Below are positions 1-6,174 of a stretch of DNA of 8,237 nt, piece after piece. Numbering within the stretch: position 1 is the stretch's first letter; each line of letters opens with the position of its first letter. The position numbers were made by a program, and so were the translations under genes. The notes beneath the pieces were generated by a model. The model ran no database searches, was not told where the DNA came from, and saw only the letters and a program-made list of their open reading frames with translations. Source of the stretch: Saprospirales bacterium (GTDB lineage Bacteria; Bacteroidota; Bacteroidia; Chitinophagales; Saprospiraceae); contig JAHEAS010000126.1 of NCBI GenBank assembly GCA_024642645.1, positions 1 through 8,237 of the forward strand. Reading direction: 5' to 3'.

Positions 1-14
1 ACTTTATCGTTAAG

Positions 15-776
15 TCATTGCCCCATCCATCGCTTGAAATCCTGCACCCGCTCCCGACTTACCACATTATTAGTCTCATGGACAGGCAAAAGTTCCAGTT
101 TTAAACGGCTGTTGAACCATGTGGAAATACGTCGGACAGCTTCTGGCTTCACAATGGCCTGTCTGTTGATCCTAAAAAAAAGCCGGGGGTCAAGCATGGA
201 TTCCAACTGGTCGAGGGTATACTCGACAATGTACTTTTTGCCATCGGTGCACTGAACAAAGGCCATGCCATCCTCCGAGAAGAAGTAAGCTACCTCTGAA
301 ACTGGGACGTGAATAAAGTGTTGACCTGATTTCACAAGGAATCTTTCTTTGAATGCTTGCTGTACAAGCATGGACTTGAGCATTTTTTCAAGCCCAGAGC
401 GGTCGTAGCTTTCAGGCTGTCGGTGTATGCGGCGAAATTTTTCAATAGCCGAAACTAACTCGGCTGGGTCAACGGGTTTTAACAAATAGTCCACGCTGTT
501 TACCTTGAAAGCCTGCAAGGTGTAGTGGTCGAATGCGGTGGTGAAAATGACGGGCGCAGTGAGCGAGGTTTGTCTGAAAATATCGAAACTAAGGCCGTCG
601 GCAAGCTGGATGTCCATGAAGATGAGGTCGGGTGCTGCAAAGTTGCACAGCCATTTCACGGCTCCTTCCACACTGTCAATCATATCCAGGATTTGGCATT
701 CGGGGCAGTGTTCTGCCAGCAGTTTGGCGAGGCGTTTGGCAGCGGGTTGCTCGTCTTCGATGATGAGTGTTTTCAT
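15..776 (-). CDS. LytTR-family response regulator (receiver + LytTR DNA-binding domain)
   Basis: This is a 253-residue response regulator of the LytR/AlgR type, a cytoplasmic transcription factor switched by phosphorylation. The receiver domain spans about residues 1-118. It has the acidic pocket E7/D8, the phospho-acceptor D55 in FMDIQL, the switch threonines T79/T80 in IFTTAFDHY, and K100 in LLKPVD. The LytTR domain spans about 145-250, with the family landmarks FLVKSG, VAYFFSEDG and FRINRQAIV; it should bind short direct repeats in promoters. The start is the ATG at 776, 10 bp after the stop of the DUF2141 gene, so the two are almost certainly cotranscribed. The LytS-type kinase two genes upstream is the obvious partner. 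Length and key residues are normal. The DNA targets cannot be read from this window; the family call is firm. Confidence 0.96.
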   Translation of the reverse strand: MKTLIIEDEQPAAKRLAKLLAEHCPECQILDMIDSVEGAVKWLCNFAAPDLIFMDIQLADGLSFDIFRQTSLTAPVIFTTAFDHYTLQAFKVNSVDYLLKPVDPAELVSAIEKFRRIHRQPESYDRSGLEKMLKSMLVQQAFKERFLVKSGQHFIHVPVSEVAYFFSEDGMAFVQCTDGKKYIVEYTLDQLESMLDPRLFFRINRQAIVKPEAVRRISTWFNSRLKLELLPVHETNNVVSRERVQDFKRWMGQ

Positions 777-786
777 TGGAATCAGG

Positions 787-1233
787 CTAAAAAAGTGCCC
801 ACCGTTTAAGGTTTACATCTATTGATTTATTGGAAGTTCCGATATCGAATTTTACTTCTTCCCAGGTCGGAAGTCGCCATTTTGAGGGGGGGTCTTTTGA
901 AAAACCATAAGGCTCTACGGGCACGCCCACGAGGTTTTTGTCGAGTTCTTTATTGTTGTTTTCATCAAAGAAAACGGCAAAACCGTAGCTCCCAACTGGC
1001 AGGTTTTCGATGGTGGCCTCCAGTTTTCCTTTTTTGTCAGCTTTGAAATTGTACAGAACTGCCTTTTCCTCCACCATGAATTCTGACGGCCTGTTATACA
1101 GGGCCAAGCGCACCGTACCCCCTGCTTTTTCGATGCCTTCAAAACGGAGGGTCAGGTTGCCAACACTACCATTTTGGACTGGCGAAAAAGCCATTATCCC
1201 TAAAGTTATTAAAGCAAAAAAATACTTCATCAT
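787..1233 (-). CDS. Secreted DUF2141 family protein
   Basis: This is a 148-residue protein from the ATG at 1233. An upstream ATG at 1257 would give 156 residues and overlap the kinase stop by 8 bp, but the 1233 start (MMKYFFAL...) begins directly with a signal peptide of about 17 residues and is preferred. The mature part matches DUF2141, small beta-rich exported proteins common in Bacteroidota. It shows the typical LALYN strand, LPVGSYGFAVF, and an acidic Asn/Asp loop at about residues 90-100 (D90, N92, N94, D98) resembling a calcium-binding loop, followed by GVPVEPYGFS. It probably acts in the periplasm or at the cell surface; its activity is unknown. It lies between the kinase and the regulator, 16 bp after one and 10 bp before the other, which suggests a link to the signal that system senses. 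That link is inference only. Confidence 0.88.
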   Translation of the reverse strand: MMKYFFALITLGIMAFSPVQNGSVGNLTLRFEGIEKAGGTVRLALYNRPSEFMVEEKAVLYNFKADKKGKLEATIENLPVGSYGFAVFFDENNNKELDKNLVGVPVEPYGFSKDPPSKWRLPTWEEVKFDIGTSNKSIDVNLKRWALF

Positions 1234-1249
1234 TCGGCAAAGATAATCC

Positions 1250-2317
1250 TCACGCATTTATCACTGGTGCATGTTCCAGCTGCACCAGTGGCAAAACCAC
1301 GATAAAATGCTGCTGGGTGACAATTACTTCCACTTCCTTTTTGACAATAAGCTGGTAGCGGATTTTGATATTTTCTAGCCCAATCCTCGTGGAAGGCAGT
1401 TCCTGCTTCTTGAGTTGCAAATTATTTCTTACCACGAGCCGGTCGCCTTTTTCTACAAAGACCTCAATATGTAGCGGGTCTTGCGTGGAAACCACGTTGT
1501 GCTTGATGGCATTCTCGAACAGCATTTGCAACGAAAGTGGCAGGATTTGCAAGTGCTTTACCTCCGTCGGCACGTTGATTTTGATTTGCAGGTTATTGCC
1601 AAACCGCTCGTTGAGCAGGCAGTTGTACGCATCAAGAAAGCCAAGTTCCTCGGCCAGTGTGGTCAGTTCCCGCTCCCGAATTTCGAGGATATAGCGGTAC
1701 GCTTTTGAGAGTTTTTGCACAAAGTTTTCGGCCTTCGCTGGGTCTTCCGGGATTAGGTACGAAAGGGTGTTCAAGCTATTAAAGAGGAAATGGGGGTTCA
1801 CCTGATTCTTGAGGCTTTCGAGTTGGCTCTGCACATTTTCTTTCAGAAGGCGCTCCTTTTCCACCATCGTCTTTTGGAGTTGGTGGTAAAATCCAGCAGA
1901 TACATAGATGGTAAGAACCAGAAAAGTCACCAGCAAAGAGCCAATGGTAATGGAGATATTATGCTGCAAATTATCAGCAATTTCGTTTTCAATATAACCA
2001 TGCAAAAGGGGGTCGAGCACCAATTTTATAGCAAAAAAAAGCACCAGCACCGTCAGCGACTGCAACCACATGCGTTTTGAAAACTCTTCTTGTCTTGGAT
2101 ATTTTGCTGCAAAAAACAGGATGACTTGCCTGAATACCAGCCAGAAAACGGTGGTGTAAACAAAGCCAATGCCGTTGCAGGCAAGAAAGAAAAAACGGGT
2201 TTCACGTACCATGACGTCACTGAACATCATGGCAGAAGTTATTATCGTCACCACTGGTATTCCAATGATTATCAACCACTTGTCATCAAATCCGAATATT
2301 TCCTTTGCTTTTTTCAT
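1250..2317 (-). CDS. LytS-type sensor histidine kinase (His_kinase family, 4 TM)
   Basis: This is a 355-residue membrane sensor kinase. The open frame extends upstream to 2386, but the ATG at 2317 is preferred. It overlaps the hydrolase stop as ATGA, is preceded by AAAGG, and the extra upstream residues are not membrane-like. Four hydrophobic segments lie at about residues 14-34, 44-66, 86-106 and 120-142, with no large extracytoplasmic domain. A short coiled linker leads to the His_kinase domain with the signature NPHFLFN (174-180), in which H176 is the phosphorylated histidine. The N-box FENAIKHN is at 267-274 and the G-box GLENIKIRY at 313-321, forming the ATP-binding fold. Kinases of this type phosphorylate LytTR regulators, and one is encoded two genes downstream. 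All catalytic motifs appear intact. The stimulus is unknown. Confidence 0.95.
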   Translation of the reverse strand: MKKAKEIFGFDDKWLIIIGIPVVTIITSAMMFSDVMVRETRFFFLACNGIGFVYTTVFWLVFRQVILFFAAKYPRQEEFSKRMWLQSLTVLVLFFAIKLVLDPLLHGYIENEIADNLQHNISITIGSLLVTFLVLTIYVSAGFYHQLQKTMVEKERLLKENVQSQLESLKNQVNPHFLFNSLNTLSYLIPEDPAKAENFVQKLSKAYRYILEIRERELTTLAEELGFLDAYNCLLNERFGNNLQIKINVPTEVKHLQILPLSLQMLFENAIKHNVVSTQDPLHIEVFVEKGDRLVVRNNLQLKKQELPSTRIGLENIKIRYQLIVKKEVEVIVTQQHFIVVLPLVQLEHAPVINA

Positions 2318-3192
2318 TGAACCTTTGTGCTTTCGACAGCGAGCATTTCGAGAATTTTTTGAGCAATGAGCGGCTCTTTGCTCCACATTATAAAATGGTC
2401 ATCCCCCTCCAGTTTGTCAACTTCAAGCCTTCGGCTGTTTGTTATCATTTTCTTCGCAAAATCAGCATTTTCGGGCGCCACGAGATTGTCCTTTGTGCCT
2501 TGCAATACCGTCACGGGACAGGTAATATTTGCCCAAAGTGGCAGCATTTCCTCCAATTGCCCTTTGAGTGGAATAATTTCCTGATTGCTCACCCGAAACG
2601 CGCCGGGCGCCATCCACCGAAAAACCCACCAATCGAGCGGGCGAGCCCACCAGTACTCGGGTTCCAGCGTTGGATCAATCGAACCAGCCACAATGACGAG
2701 GCCATCCACCAACTCCGGGAAGTCCATCGCCATCCGTGCGATGAGTGGGCCGCCATAGCTGTGTCCGACCAGAATTGCTTTATTGCCAGAGGCACGGCAT
2801 TTTTCCAACAGCGGGAGCAATTGCTGCGACTGCTTTTCCAGCGAGCGCTCCGTTTTTCCAAAATCGGAATACCCAAAGCCCGGTCTATCTACCGTCACCA
2901 CGAGCGCCCGATGGGTCAAGCTGCTGTCGGCCAAGTAGTCGAGCATGGCATCGGAAGAACCCGGCGAGCCGTGCACCATCAGCACCAAAGGCTGCCCTTC
3001 AGCACCGCTTTGTGTGTAATGGATGGTACGGCCCTCGACTTCATAGCTGCCGAAAGCCACGTCTATTTGGCCCTTTTCAAGCAAATAGGCCTGCTGCTTG
3101 TCTTCGCTTTTCCTGAATTTCATGAACTCCGAGTGGCAGGTAACAAACAGCCCGGCAGACAGCACCGCTGCAATGGCATACCGTTTTTTCAT
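2314..3192 (-). CDS. Alpha/beta hydrolase with N-terminal signal or anchor
   Basis: This is a 292-residue alpha/beta hydrolase from the ATG at 3192. A GTG start at 3249 would add 19 residues before the signal segment and is less likely. The N-terminus (MKKRYAIAAVLSAGLFVTC) is an export signal; the cysteine resembles a lipoprotein site, but the preceding FVT is a poor lipobox. The catalytic triad is readable: nucleophile S145 in GHSYGG, D235 in GTKDNLV and H266 in DDHFIMW. An HGSPGS oxyanion-hole motif precedes them at about 74-79. The fold fits carboxylesterases, lipases or C-C hydrolases, so the substrate cannot be named. Its stop overlaps the kinase start by 4 bp, indicating translational coupling and a place at the head of the signalling operon. 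The fold is certain, the role is not. Confidence 0.93.
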   Translation of the reverse strand: MKKRYAIAAVLSAGLFVTCHSEFMKFRKSEDKQQAYLLEKGQIDVAFGSYEVEGRTIHYTQSGAEGQPLVLMVHGSPGSSDAMLDYLADSSLTHRALVVTVDRPGFGYSDFGKTERSLEKQSQQLLPLLEKCRASGNKAILVGHSYGGPLIARMAMDFPELVDGLVIVAGSIDPTLEPEYWWARPLDWWVFRWMAPGAFRVSNQEIIPLKGQLEEMLPLWANITCPVTVLQGTKDNLVAPENADFAKKMITNSRRLEVDKLEGDDHFIMWSKEPLIAQKILEMLAVESTKVQ

Positions 3193-3331
3193 CTTCAATG
3201 CGATAAGTTTTCCTGAAAACAAATGCGGCAGGAAAAGTTTGAAACCCACTGCAATATTGCCCTAAGTGATGGGTCTGGCCTATTGTTTTCCAGTGAACTG
3301 CCGAAATTGCCGATTGAATTGTAGCAAAACG

Positions 3332-3859
3332 TCAGGCGGCTGGCCGTGGCGGCAACGCCTGAAGCCCTTCCTCCTCCAAAGTCGTCAATCCAAACTGCGT
3401 CAGGTGGTGCACTACGTGCTTGAACTGCATGAGCCGCCATTCGTCATAATTCAGCGAGCCGAAAACGACGTGGTTGGTTCGCTTGTCGGGATTCGCCGCC
3501 ATGAACGCATCAAATTCGGTCCATTTTTGCCAAAATGCCTCAATGGCTGCTCCGATGTTTGGTGTTTGCAGTGGCGGGAGGCCACCGTCGGCAGGCATGT
3601 TCGGGTGTGCAAAATTCTGGCTAATCGCAAAATTGGTGGAAATAAACTGCTTCACCCTCGGTAGTTTTTCTTCCGGGGTAATGACAGTGACCTCCCATTT
3701 GCCCATCGCCCCGTCAATGACCCAAGCCAAATGCTCGACCATGTGGTGAGCAGTCATTTTGCCCCAAGCTGGTTGCAGGTCGGGCGTCAGTTTTCGGAGC
3801 AAGCTGTCCAGTTTGTTTTCAAAAAAAGCAGTGGTGTGGGCGAGTGTCAATTCTTGCAT
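3332..3859 (-). CDS. DinB-like / DUF1569 four-helix metal-binding protein
   Basis: This is a 175-residue cytoplasmic protein starting at the ATG at 3859. It resembles the DUF1569 branch of the DinB/YfiT superfamily. Characteristic stretches are MTAHHMVEHL (35-44) and the C-terminal LNYDEWRLMQFKHVVHHLTQFGL-like region, given here by its key residues W141, H148, H151 and H152. The candidate metal ligands are H39 or H43 together with H148 and H152, as in DinB proteins that bind Zn or Ni. Members often act as thiol-dependent transferases or have no known role, so no reaction is assigned. It is followed on the same strand by the hydrolase after 139 bp, and it diverges from the GNAT gene with 83 bp between starts. 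Family placement is by pattern recognition. Confidence 0.85.
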   Translation of the reverse strand: MQELTLAHTTAFFENKLDSLLRKLTPDLQPAWGKMTAHHMVEHLAWVIDGAMGKWEVTVITPEEKLPRVKQFISTNFAISQNFAHPNMPADGGLPPLQTPNIGAAIEAFWQKWTEFDAFMAANPDKRTNHVVFGSLNYDEWRLMQFKHVVHHLTQFGLTTLEEEGLQALPPRPAA

Positions 3860-3942
3860 GTGGTTGATTATTTTTGGTGAAATTTGCCGTGCAAAGTTCC
3901 GTTTTGCGGAGCAATTAATTTACGAAGAAAAAAGCACCACGG

Positions 3943-4473
3943 ATGAACCAATCAAAAAGCGAATCCGCCTTGCCTGAAATTGCCGACAATTTCACCCTCC
4001 GCCCTATCCAACCCGCTGACAACCAACAGGTTGCCCATATCATCCGCACGGTGATGACCGAGTTCGGGGCAGTTGGAGAGGGCTACTCCATCCTCGACCC
4101 TGAAGTGGACGATATGTTTGGAGCATATACTAACGCACATTCGGCCTTCTTCGTAATTGGGCGGGTGGGGACAGGTGAGGTGCTTGGCTGTGGTGGCATC
4201 GGCCCACTTATAGGAGGTGGTTCAGAGGTCTGTGAGTTGAAGAAAATGTATTTCCTTCCCGGATTGCGGGGCCTTGGTTTTGGTAAAAAAATGGTCGCCA
4301 CCTGCCTCGAAAAAGCCAAGGAACTGGGCTATCAACGCTGTTACTTGGAAACTTGCGCCCGAATGGAGCAAGCCAACATTCTATACCAAAATAAGGGTTT
4401 TGAAAAAATTGATGGGCCAATGGGCGCTACAGGGCATTGCAGTTGCGATGCGTGGTACTTGAAAGAGGTCTGA
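3943..4473 (+). CDS. GNAT family N-acetyltransferase
   Basis: This is a 176-residue acetyltransferase of the GNAT fold, transferring acetyl from acetyl-CoA to an amine; the acceptor is unknown. After about 15 polar residues the domain begins at FTLRPIQPADNQQV. Motif A is clear: ELKKMYFLPGLRGLGFG (98-114), with the pyrophosphate-binding RGLGFG at 109-114, and a helix continuing to about 127. The later strand and helix CYLETCARMEQANILYQNKGF (133-153) are also typical. The C-terminus GHCSCDAWYLKEV is characteristic of a common GNAT subgroup. The start is the ATG at 3943. The last codons GAG GTC TGA fall inside the first heptamer repeat of the cassette downstream, so the repeat array supplies or overlaps the stop codon. 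Gene length is normal, so the enzyme looks intact. Confidence 0.94.
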   Translation: MNQSKSESALPEIADNFTLRPIQPADNQQVAHIIRTVMTEFGAVGEGYSILDPEVDDMFGAYTNAHSAFFVIGRVGTGEVLGCGGIGPLIGGGSEVCELKKMYFLPGLRGLGFGKKMVATCLEKAKELGYQRCYLETCARMEQANILYQNKGFEKIDGPMGATGHCSCDAWYLKEV

Positions 4474-4494
4474 GGTATTGAGGTCTGAGGTATT
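4465..4494 (+). repeat. Left heptamer array (two 15-bp units)
   Basis: These are two perfect tandem copies of GAGGTCTGAGGTATT (4465-4479 and 4480-4494). Each is made of the heptamers GAGGTCT and GAGGTAT plus one T. The array begins within the last codons of the GNAT gene and contains its TGA stop. It is the inverted counterpart of the ATACCTC array at 4963-4998. Confidence 0.93.
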
Positions 4495-4502
4495 TTGGGG
4501 AA

Positions 4503-4873
4503 CTACTTCTTGGCCATGTTTCGCTTTTTGGTCAAGATAATGGAAGTGATAATATTATCAAGCTCAAGGGCATTGGAATACATGGATTCAAATTCGGACT
4601 CGGTCAAATATTCCGTAGCAAATAGTAATTCTAACCAAAACTGGCTTTCGTTACATTCTTTTAGGCTGATGCCTAATTTATGAATAAAATCGGGCCCACT
4701 TTCGCCCCGATTGACGTTCCGGCATCTTGGAGTTGGCCACTTAACGAGTATTCCTTTTTTTCCTTATTCAGGTATTGCCTGAGCTTCACAACCCTTACCG
4801 CAAAAGCAAAACTCTTCTCTTTCACCACTTTTCCACTCTCTGAATTTGCCACTTTATCGCCCCAATGCTTCAA
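4503..4873 (-). pseudogene. Four-helix-bundle protein (23S rRNA intervening protein / S23-like), broken by internal deletion
   Basis: The N-terminal part reads VVKEKSFAFAVRVVKL, then LSGQLQDAGTSIGA, the usual first two helices of the S23/IVP four-helix-bundle family. At about 4700-4708 the frame changes. The original frame runs into a TAG at 4673-4675, while another frame continues as DFIHKLGISLKECNES, FWLELLFATEYL and ILTKKRNMAKK to a TAG at 4503-4505, which are the third and fourth helices. The expected NVxEA-type segment between the halves is missing, so a deletion of roughly 20-30 bp, of length 1 modulo 3, fits better than a single-base slip. There is no in-frame ATG upstream; only a TTG at 4873 or internal GTG codons could start it, so the 5' end may be damaged too. 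Intact relatives (about 115-130 residues) have no firmly known function; a branch (Avd) serves diversity-generating retroelements, but no reverse transcriptase is nearby. Confidence 0.88.
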
Positions 4874-4962
4874 ACGAAGAAGCTTTATTTTGTTGTATTT
4901 TCGTTTTCTTTCATAGTCTAAAATTCAAGTTCCTAGTTATTCCCAGCAAGCTTTACCTTACC

Positions 4963-4998
4963 ATACCTCATACCTCATACCTCCCTACCTCATACCTC
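4963..4998 (-). repeat. Right heptamer array (ATACCTC, inverse of GAGGTAT)
   Basis: Perfect ATACCTC heptamers lie at 4963-4969, 4970-4976, 4977-4983 and 4992-4998, with one imperfect unit (CCTACCTC) at 4984-4991. Read on the minus strand the array is GAGGTAT-rich and starts one base after the TAG stop of the gene at 5000-5557. It is in inverted orientation to the array at 4465-4494. Confidence 0.93.
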
Positions 4999-4999
4999 T

Positions 5000-5557
5000 C
5001 TACTTCTTCGGCGTCGAATTAATCATCACCACAAACATCAGCATCACCTTCATTTCAAAGGACACTTTTTCGTCCAGTTCATCCACGACGACCCAATCAC
5101 GGGGGTCACGCTCGTAGTTGGTGTACATGAAAAAATTGCCGTTATTGGAATTGCGGAGCAGCCAATTGTCCCACTGGTTCGTCCATTTGGACTTCAAGGT
5201 GAGCGAGGTTGAACTATCATAAACCCGCCACTCATCGAACTGGCCGGGCCAAACCGTCCTTGCACTGACGATGGTATTGTTGCCCCGCAGTTCCCATTCT
5301 TCGGGGTTGTCCCGCCACTTCATTTTGATGGTACCAAAGGCATCGCCAATGCGGTAATCCCACTCCGTAAAATCATCATCCCGAAGCTGCCAAGTGATTT
5401 TTAACTCCCCTTCATCCTCGTCGCCATCTTCGTTTTCAGTAAAAAATCGCCACTCGATAAAGCTATCATCATAGTAGCTGGAAATGCCGGTGAGGTATTG
5501 TGCCTTGGCAAACAGGGCGGTTAGAAGGCAAAAGGCAAGTGGCAATATTTTTTTCAT
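5000..5557 (-). CDS. Secreted protein with six tryptophan-marked ~22-residue repeats, function unknown
   Basis: This is a 185-residue protein from the ATG at 5557; a TTG one codon upstream is not needed. A signal peptide of about 19 residues (MKKILPLAFCLLTALFAKA) ends before QYLTG. The mature protein is made almost entirely of repeats marked by a Trp after an acidic or polar residue, at W36, W66, W88, W110, W132 and W155. The spacings are 30, 22, 22, 22 and 23. A second aromatic precedes each later unit (W56, W81, W103, W125, Y148), seven residues before its partner in the last four. The shape, roughly W-x6-W-x-x-R plus a polar strand, suggests short beta-hairpins stacked into a sheet or solenoid. 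An acidic insert (ENEDGDEDEGE) expands the first unit. I do not recognise the family; MORN-like or WG-like repeats are structural analogies only. It is probably periplasmic or surface-exposed. Confidence 0.85.
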   Translation of the reverse strand: MKKILPLAFCLLTALFAKAQYLTGISSYYDDSFIEWRFFTENEDGDEDEGELKITWQLRDDDFTEWDYRIGDAFGTIKMKWRDNPEEWELRGNNTIVSARTVWPGQFDEWRVYDSSTSLTLKSKWTNQWDNWLLRNSNNGNFFMYTNYERDPRDWVVVDELDEKVSFEMKVMLMFVVMINSTPKK

Positions 5558-5689
5558 CAAAAGGATTTTATGTATTGGTCAAACGATTCACGCTGGACAG
5601 CGGTATCATTGCTCCGCAATTTTGGATTTTTTTAGGATAAAAAGTTGAAATTGCCGTCAAAATCTGGGCATCACCGCTAAACTAACAAC

Positions 5690-5998
5690 ATGATAATCTA
5701 CAATGTAACTATAAAAATAGAGCGCAGCATCCACGGCGACTGGGTGGATTGGATGCGAAACGTCCACATCCCAGAGGTGATGGCCACCGGTTTTTTCACA
5801 AGCAATAAACTAATGCGACTCCTCGAACCGCCCGCCGACGAAGAGGGCATCACCTACGCCGTGCAGTACGCCTGCAACAACATCGAGGCACTGCGCCGCT
5901 ACCAAGACGAAGAAGCCCCTGCCTTACAAGCCAAACATTCCGAGCGGTACGACGGCAAGTTTTTCGCCTTTCGCACCATCCTGAAAATCGTGGAGTAG
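5690..5998 (+). CDS. DUF4286 family protein
   Basis: This is a 102-residue cytoplasmic protein starting at the ATG at 5690 (MIIYNVTIKI). It matches DUF4286, a small family frequent in Bacteroidota with a ferredoxin-like alpha/beta pattern related in layout to dimeric alpha-beta barrel proteins. Diagnostic stretches are WMRNVHIPEVMATGFF (21-36), TYAVQYACNN (55-64), and the C-terminal series Y71, APAL (76-79), H83, R86, GKFFAFRT (89-96). No catalytic role is established for the family. The gene diverges from the Trp-repeat protein, with 132 bp between starts, and is followed by the DUF4407 gene on the same strand after 176 bp. Length and motifs look complete. Confidence 0.9.
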   Translation: MIIYNVTIKIERSIHGDWVDWMRNVHIPEVMATGFFTSNKLMRLLEPPADEEGITYAVQYACNNIEALRRYQDEEAPALQAKHSERYDGKFFAFRTILKIVE

Positions 5999-6017
5999 CC
6001 AAGTAAATAGCCAACTT

Positions 6018-6031
6018 ACGAAAGCTTTCGT
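6018..6031. promoter_or_regulatory. 14-bp perfect palindrome downstream of the DUF4286 gene
   Basis: ACGAAAGCTTTCGT is a perfect self-complementary sequence 20 bp after the DUF4286 stop. It is followed by a short T-rich stretch (TCGTTTTATT). As RNA it could form a 5-bp stem with an AGCT loop, so it may be a weak terminator for DUF4286. As DNA it could be an operator upstream of the DUF4407 gene. The rest of 5999-6174 shows nothing coding that I trust. Confidence 0.4.
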
Positions 6032-6174
6032 CGTTTTATTCCACCTTCCTGCCGATGCCAGCGGCTGCTCATCCGCTATGCTTCTATTTTCATCGAATAA
6101 AATCTTACCAGTCCAATATTCGGTCGTGCTTTGGAGTTCTTCCACAATCGTATTCACCCGAAATATTTTACATC

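Larger units (their letters stand above)
4465..4998. mobile_element. Candidate IVS-like cassette: inverted heptamer arrays around a four-helix-bundle gene remnant
   Basis: A segment of about 534 bp lies exactly between the 3' ends of two convergent genes. Its ends are inverted arrays of GAGGTAT (left 4465-4494, right 4963-4998), and its interior is almost filled by a four-helix-bundle (S23/IVP-like) gene remnant on the minus strand. In single-stranded form the inner three heptamers of each side can pair over 20 of 21 positions, with one bulged T, closing a loop of about 470 nt. Established background: 23S rRNA intervening sequences of several bacteria carry an ORF of this protein family in a hairpin closed by complementary ends. 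Calling this segment mobile is inference. No transposase and no clear target-site duplication are seen. Confidence 0.5.

Noticed and set aside
2305..3216. Long plus-strand open frame of 303 codons antisense to the hydrolase
   Set aside because: The opposite strand encodes an alpha/beta hydrolase with an intact catalytic triad. The antisense translation is rich in His, Arg and Pro, without domain features, and is a frame shadow.
3892..3899. GAACTTTG on the minus strand as a Bacteroidota -7 box for the DinB-like gene
   Set aside because: It matches TAnnTTTG at all but one fixed position, but no TTTG-type -33 element lies 19-21 bp upstream. Too weak to annotate.
4465..4998. Diversity-generating retroelement, because Avd proteins are four-helix bundles of this family
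   Set aside because: No reverse transcriptase, template repeat or variable repeat is present in the window.
4963..4998. CRISPR-like array
   Set aside because: The units are 7-bp contiguous heptamers without spacers, and no cas genes are nearby.
4503..5008. Direct repeat CTACTTCTT at 4503-4511 and 5000-5008 as a target-site duplication of the cassette
   Set aside because: Both copies are the antisense of Lys-Lys-stop gene ends, and the left copy lies inside the cassette rather than outside the left array, so it does not fit a target duplication.
5924..6157. Minus-strand 77-codon frame between the DUF4286 and DUF4407 genes
   Set aside because: It overlaps the 3' end of DUF4286, has no recognisable motif, and covers the likely upstream region of DUF4407. 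Not supported as a gene.
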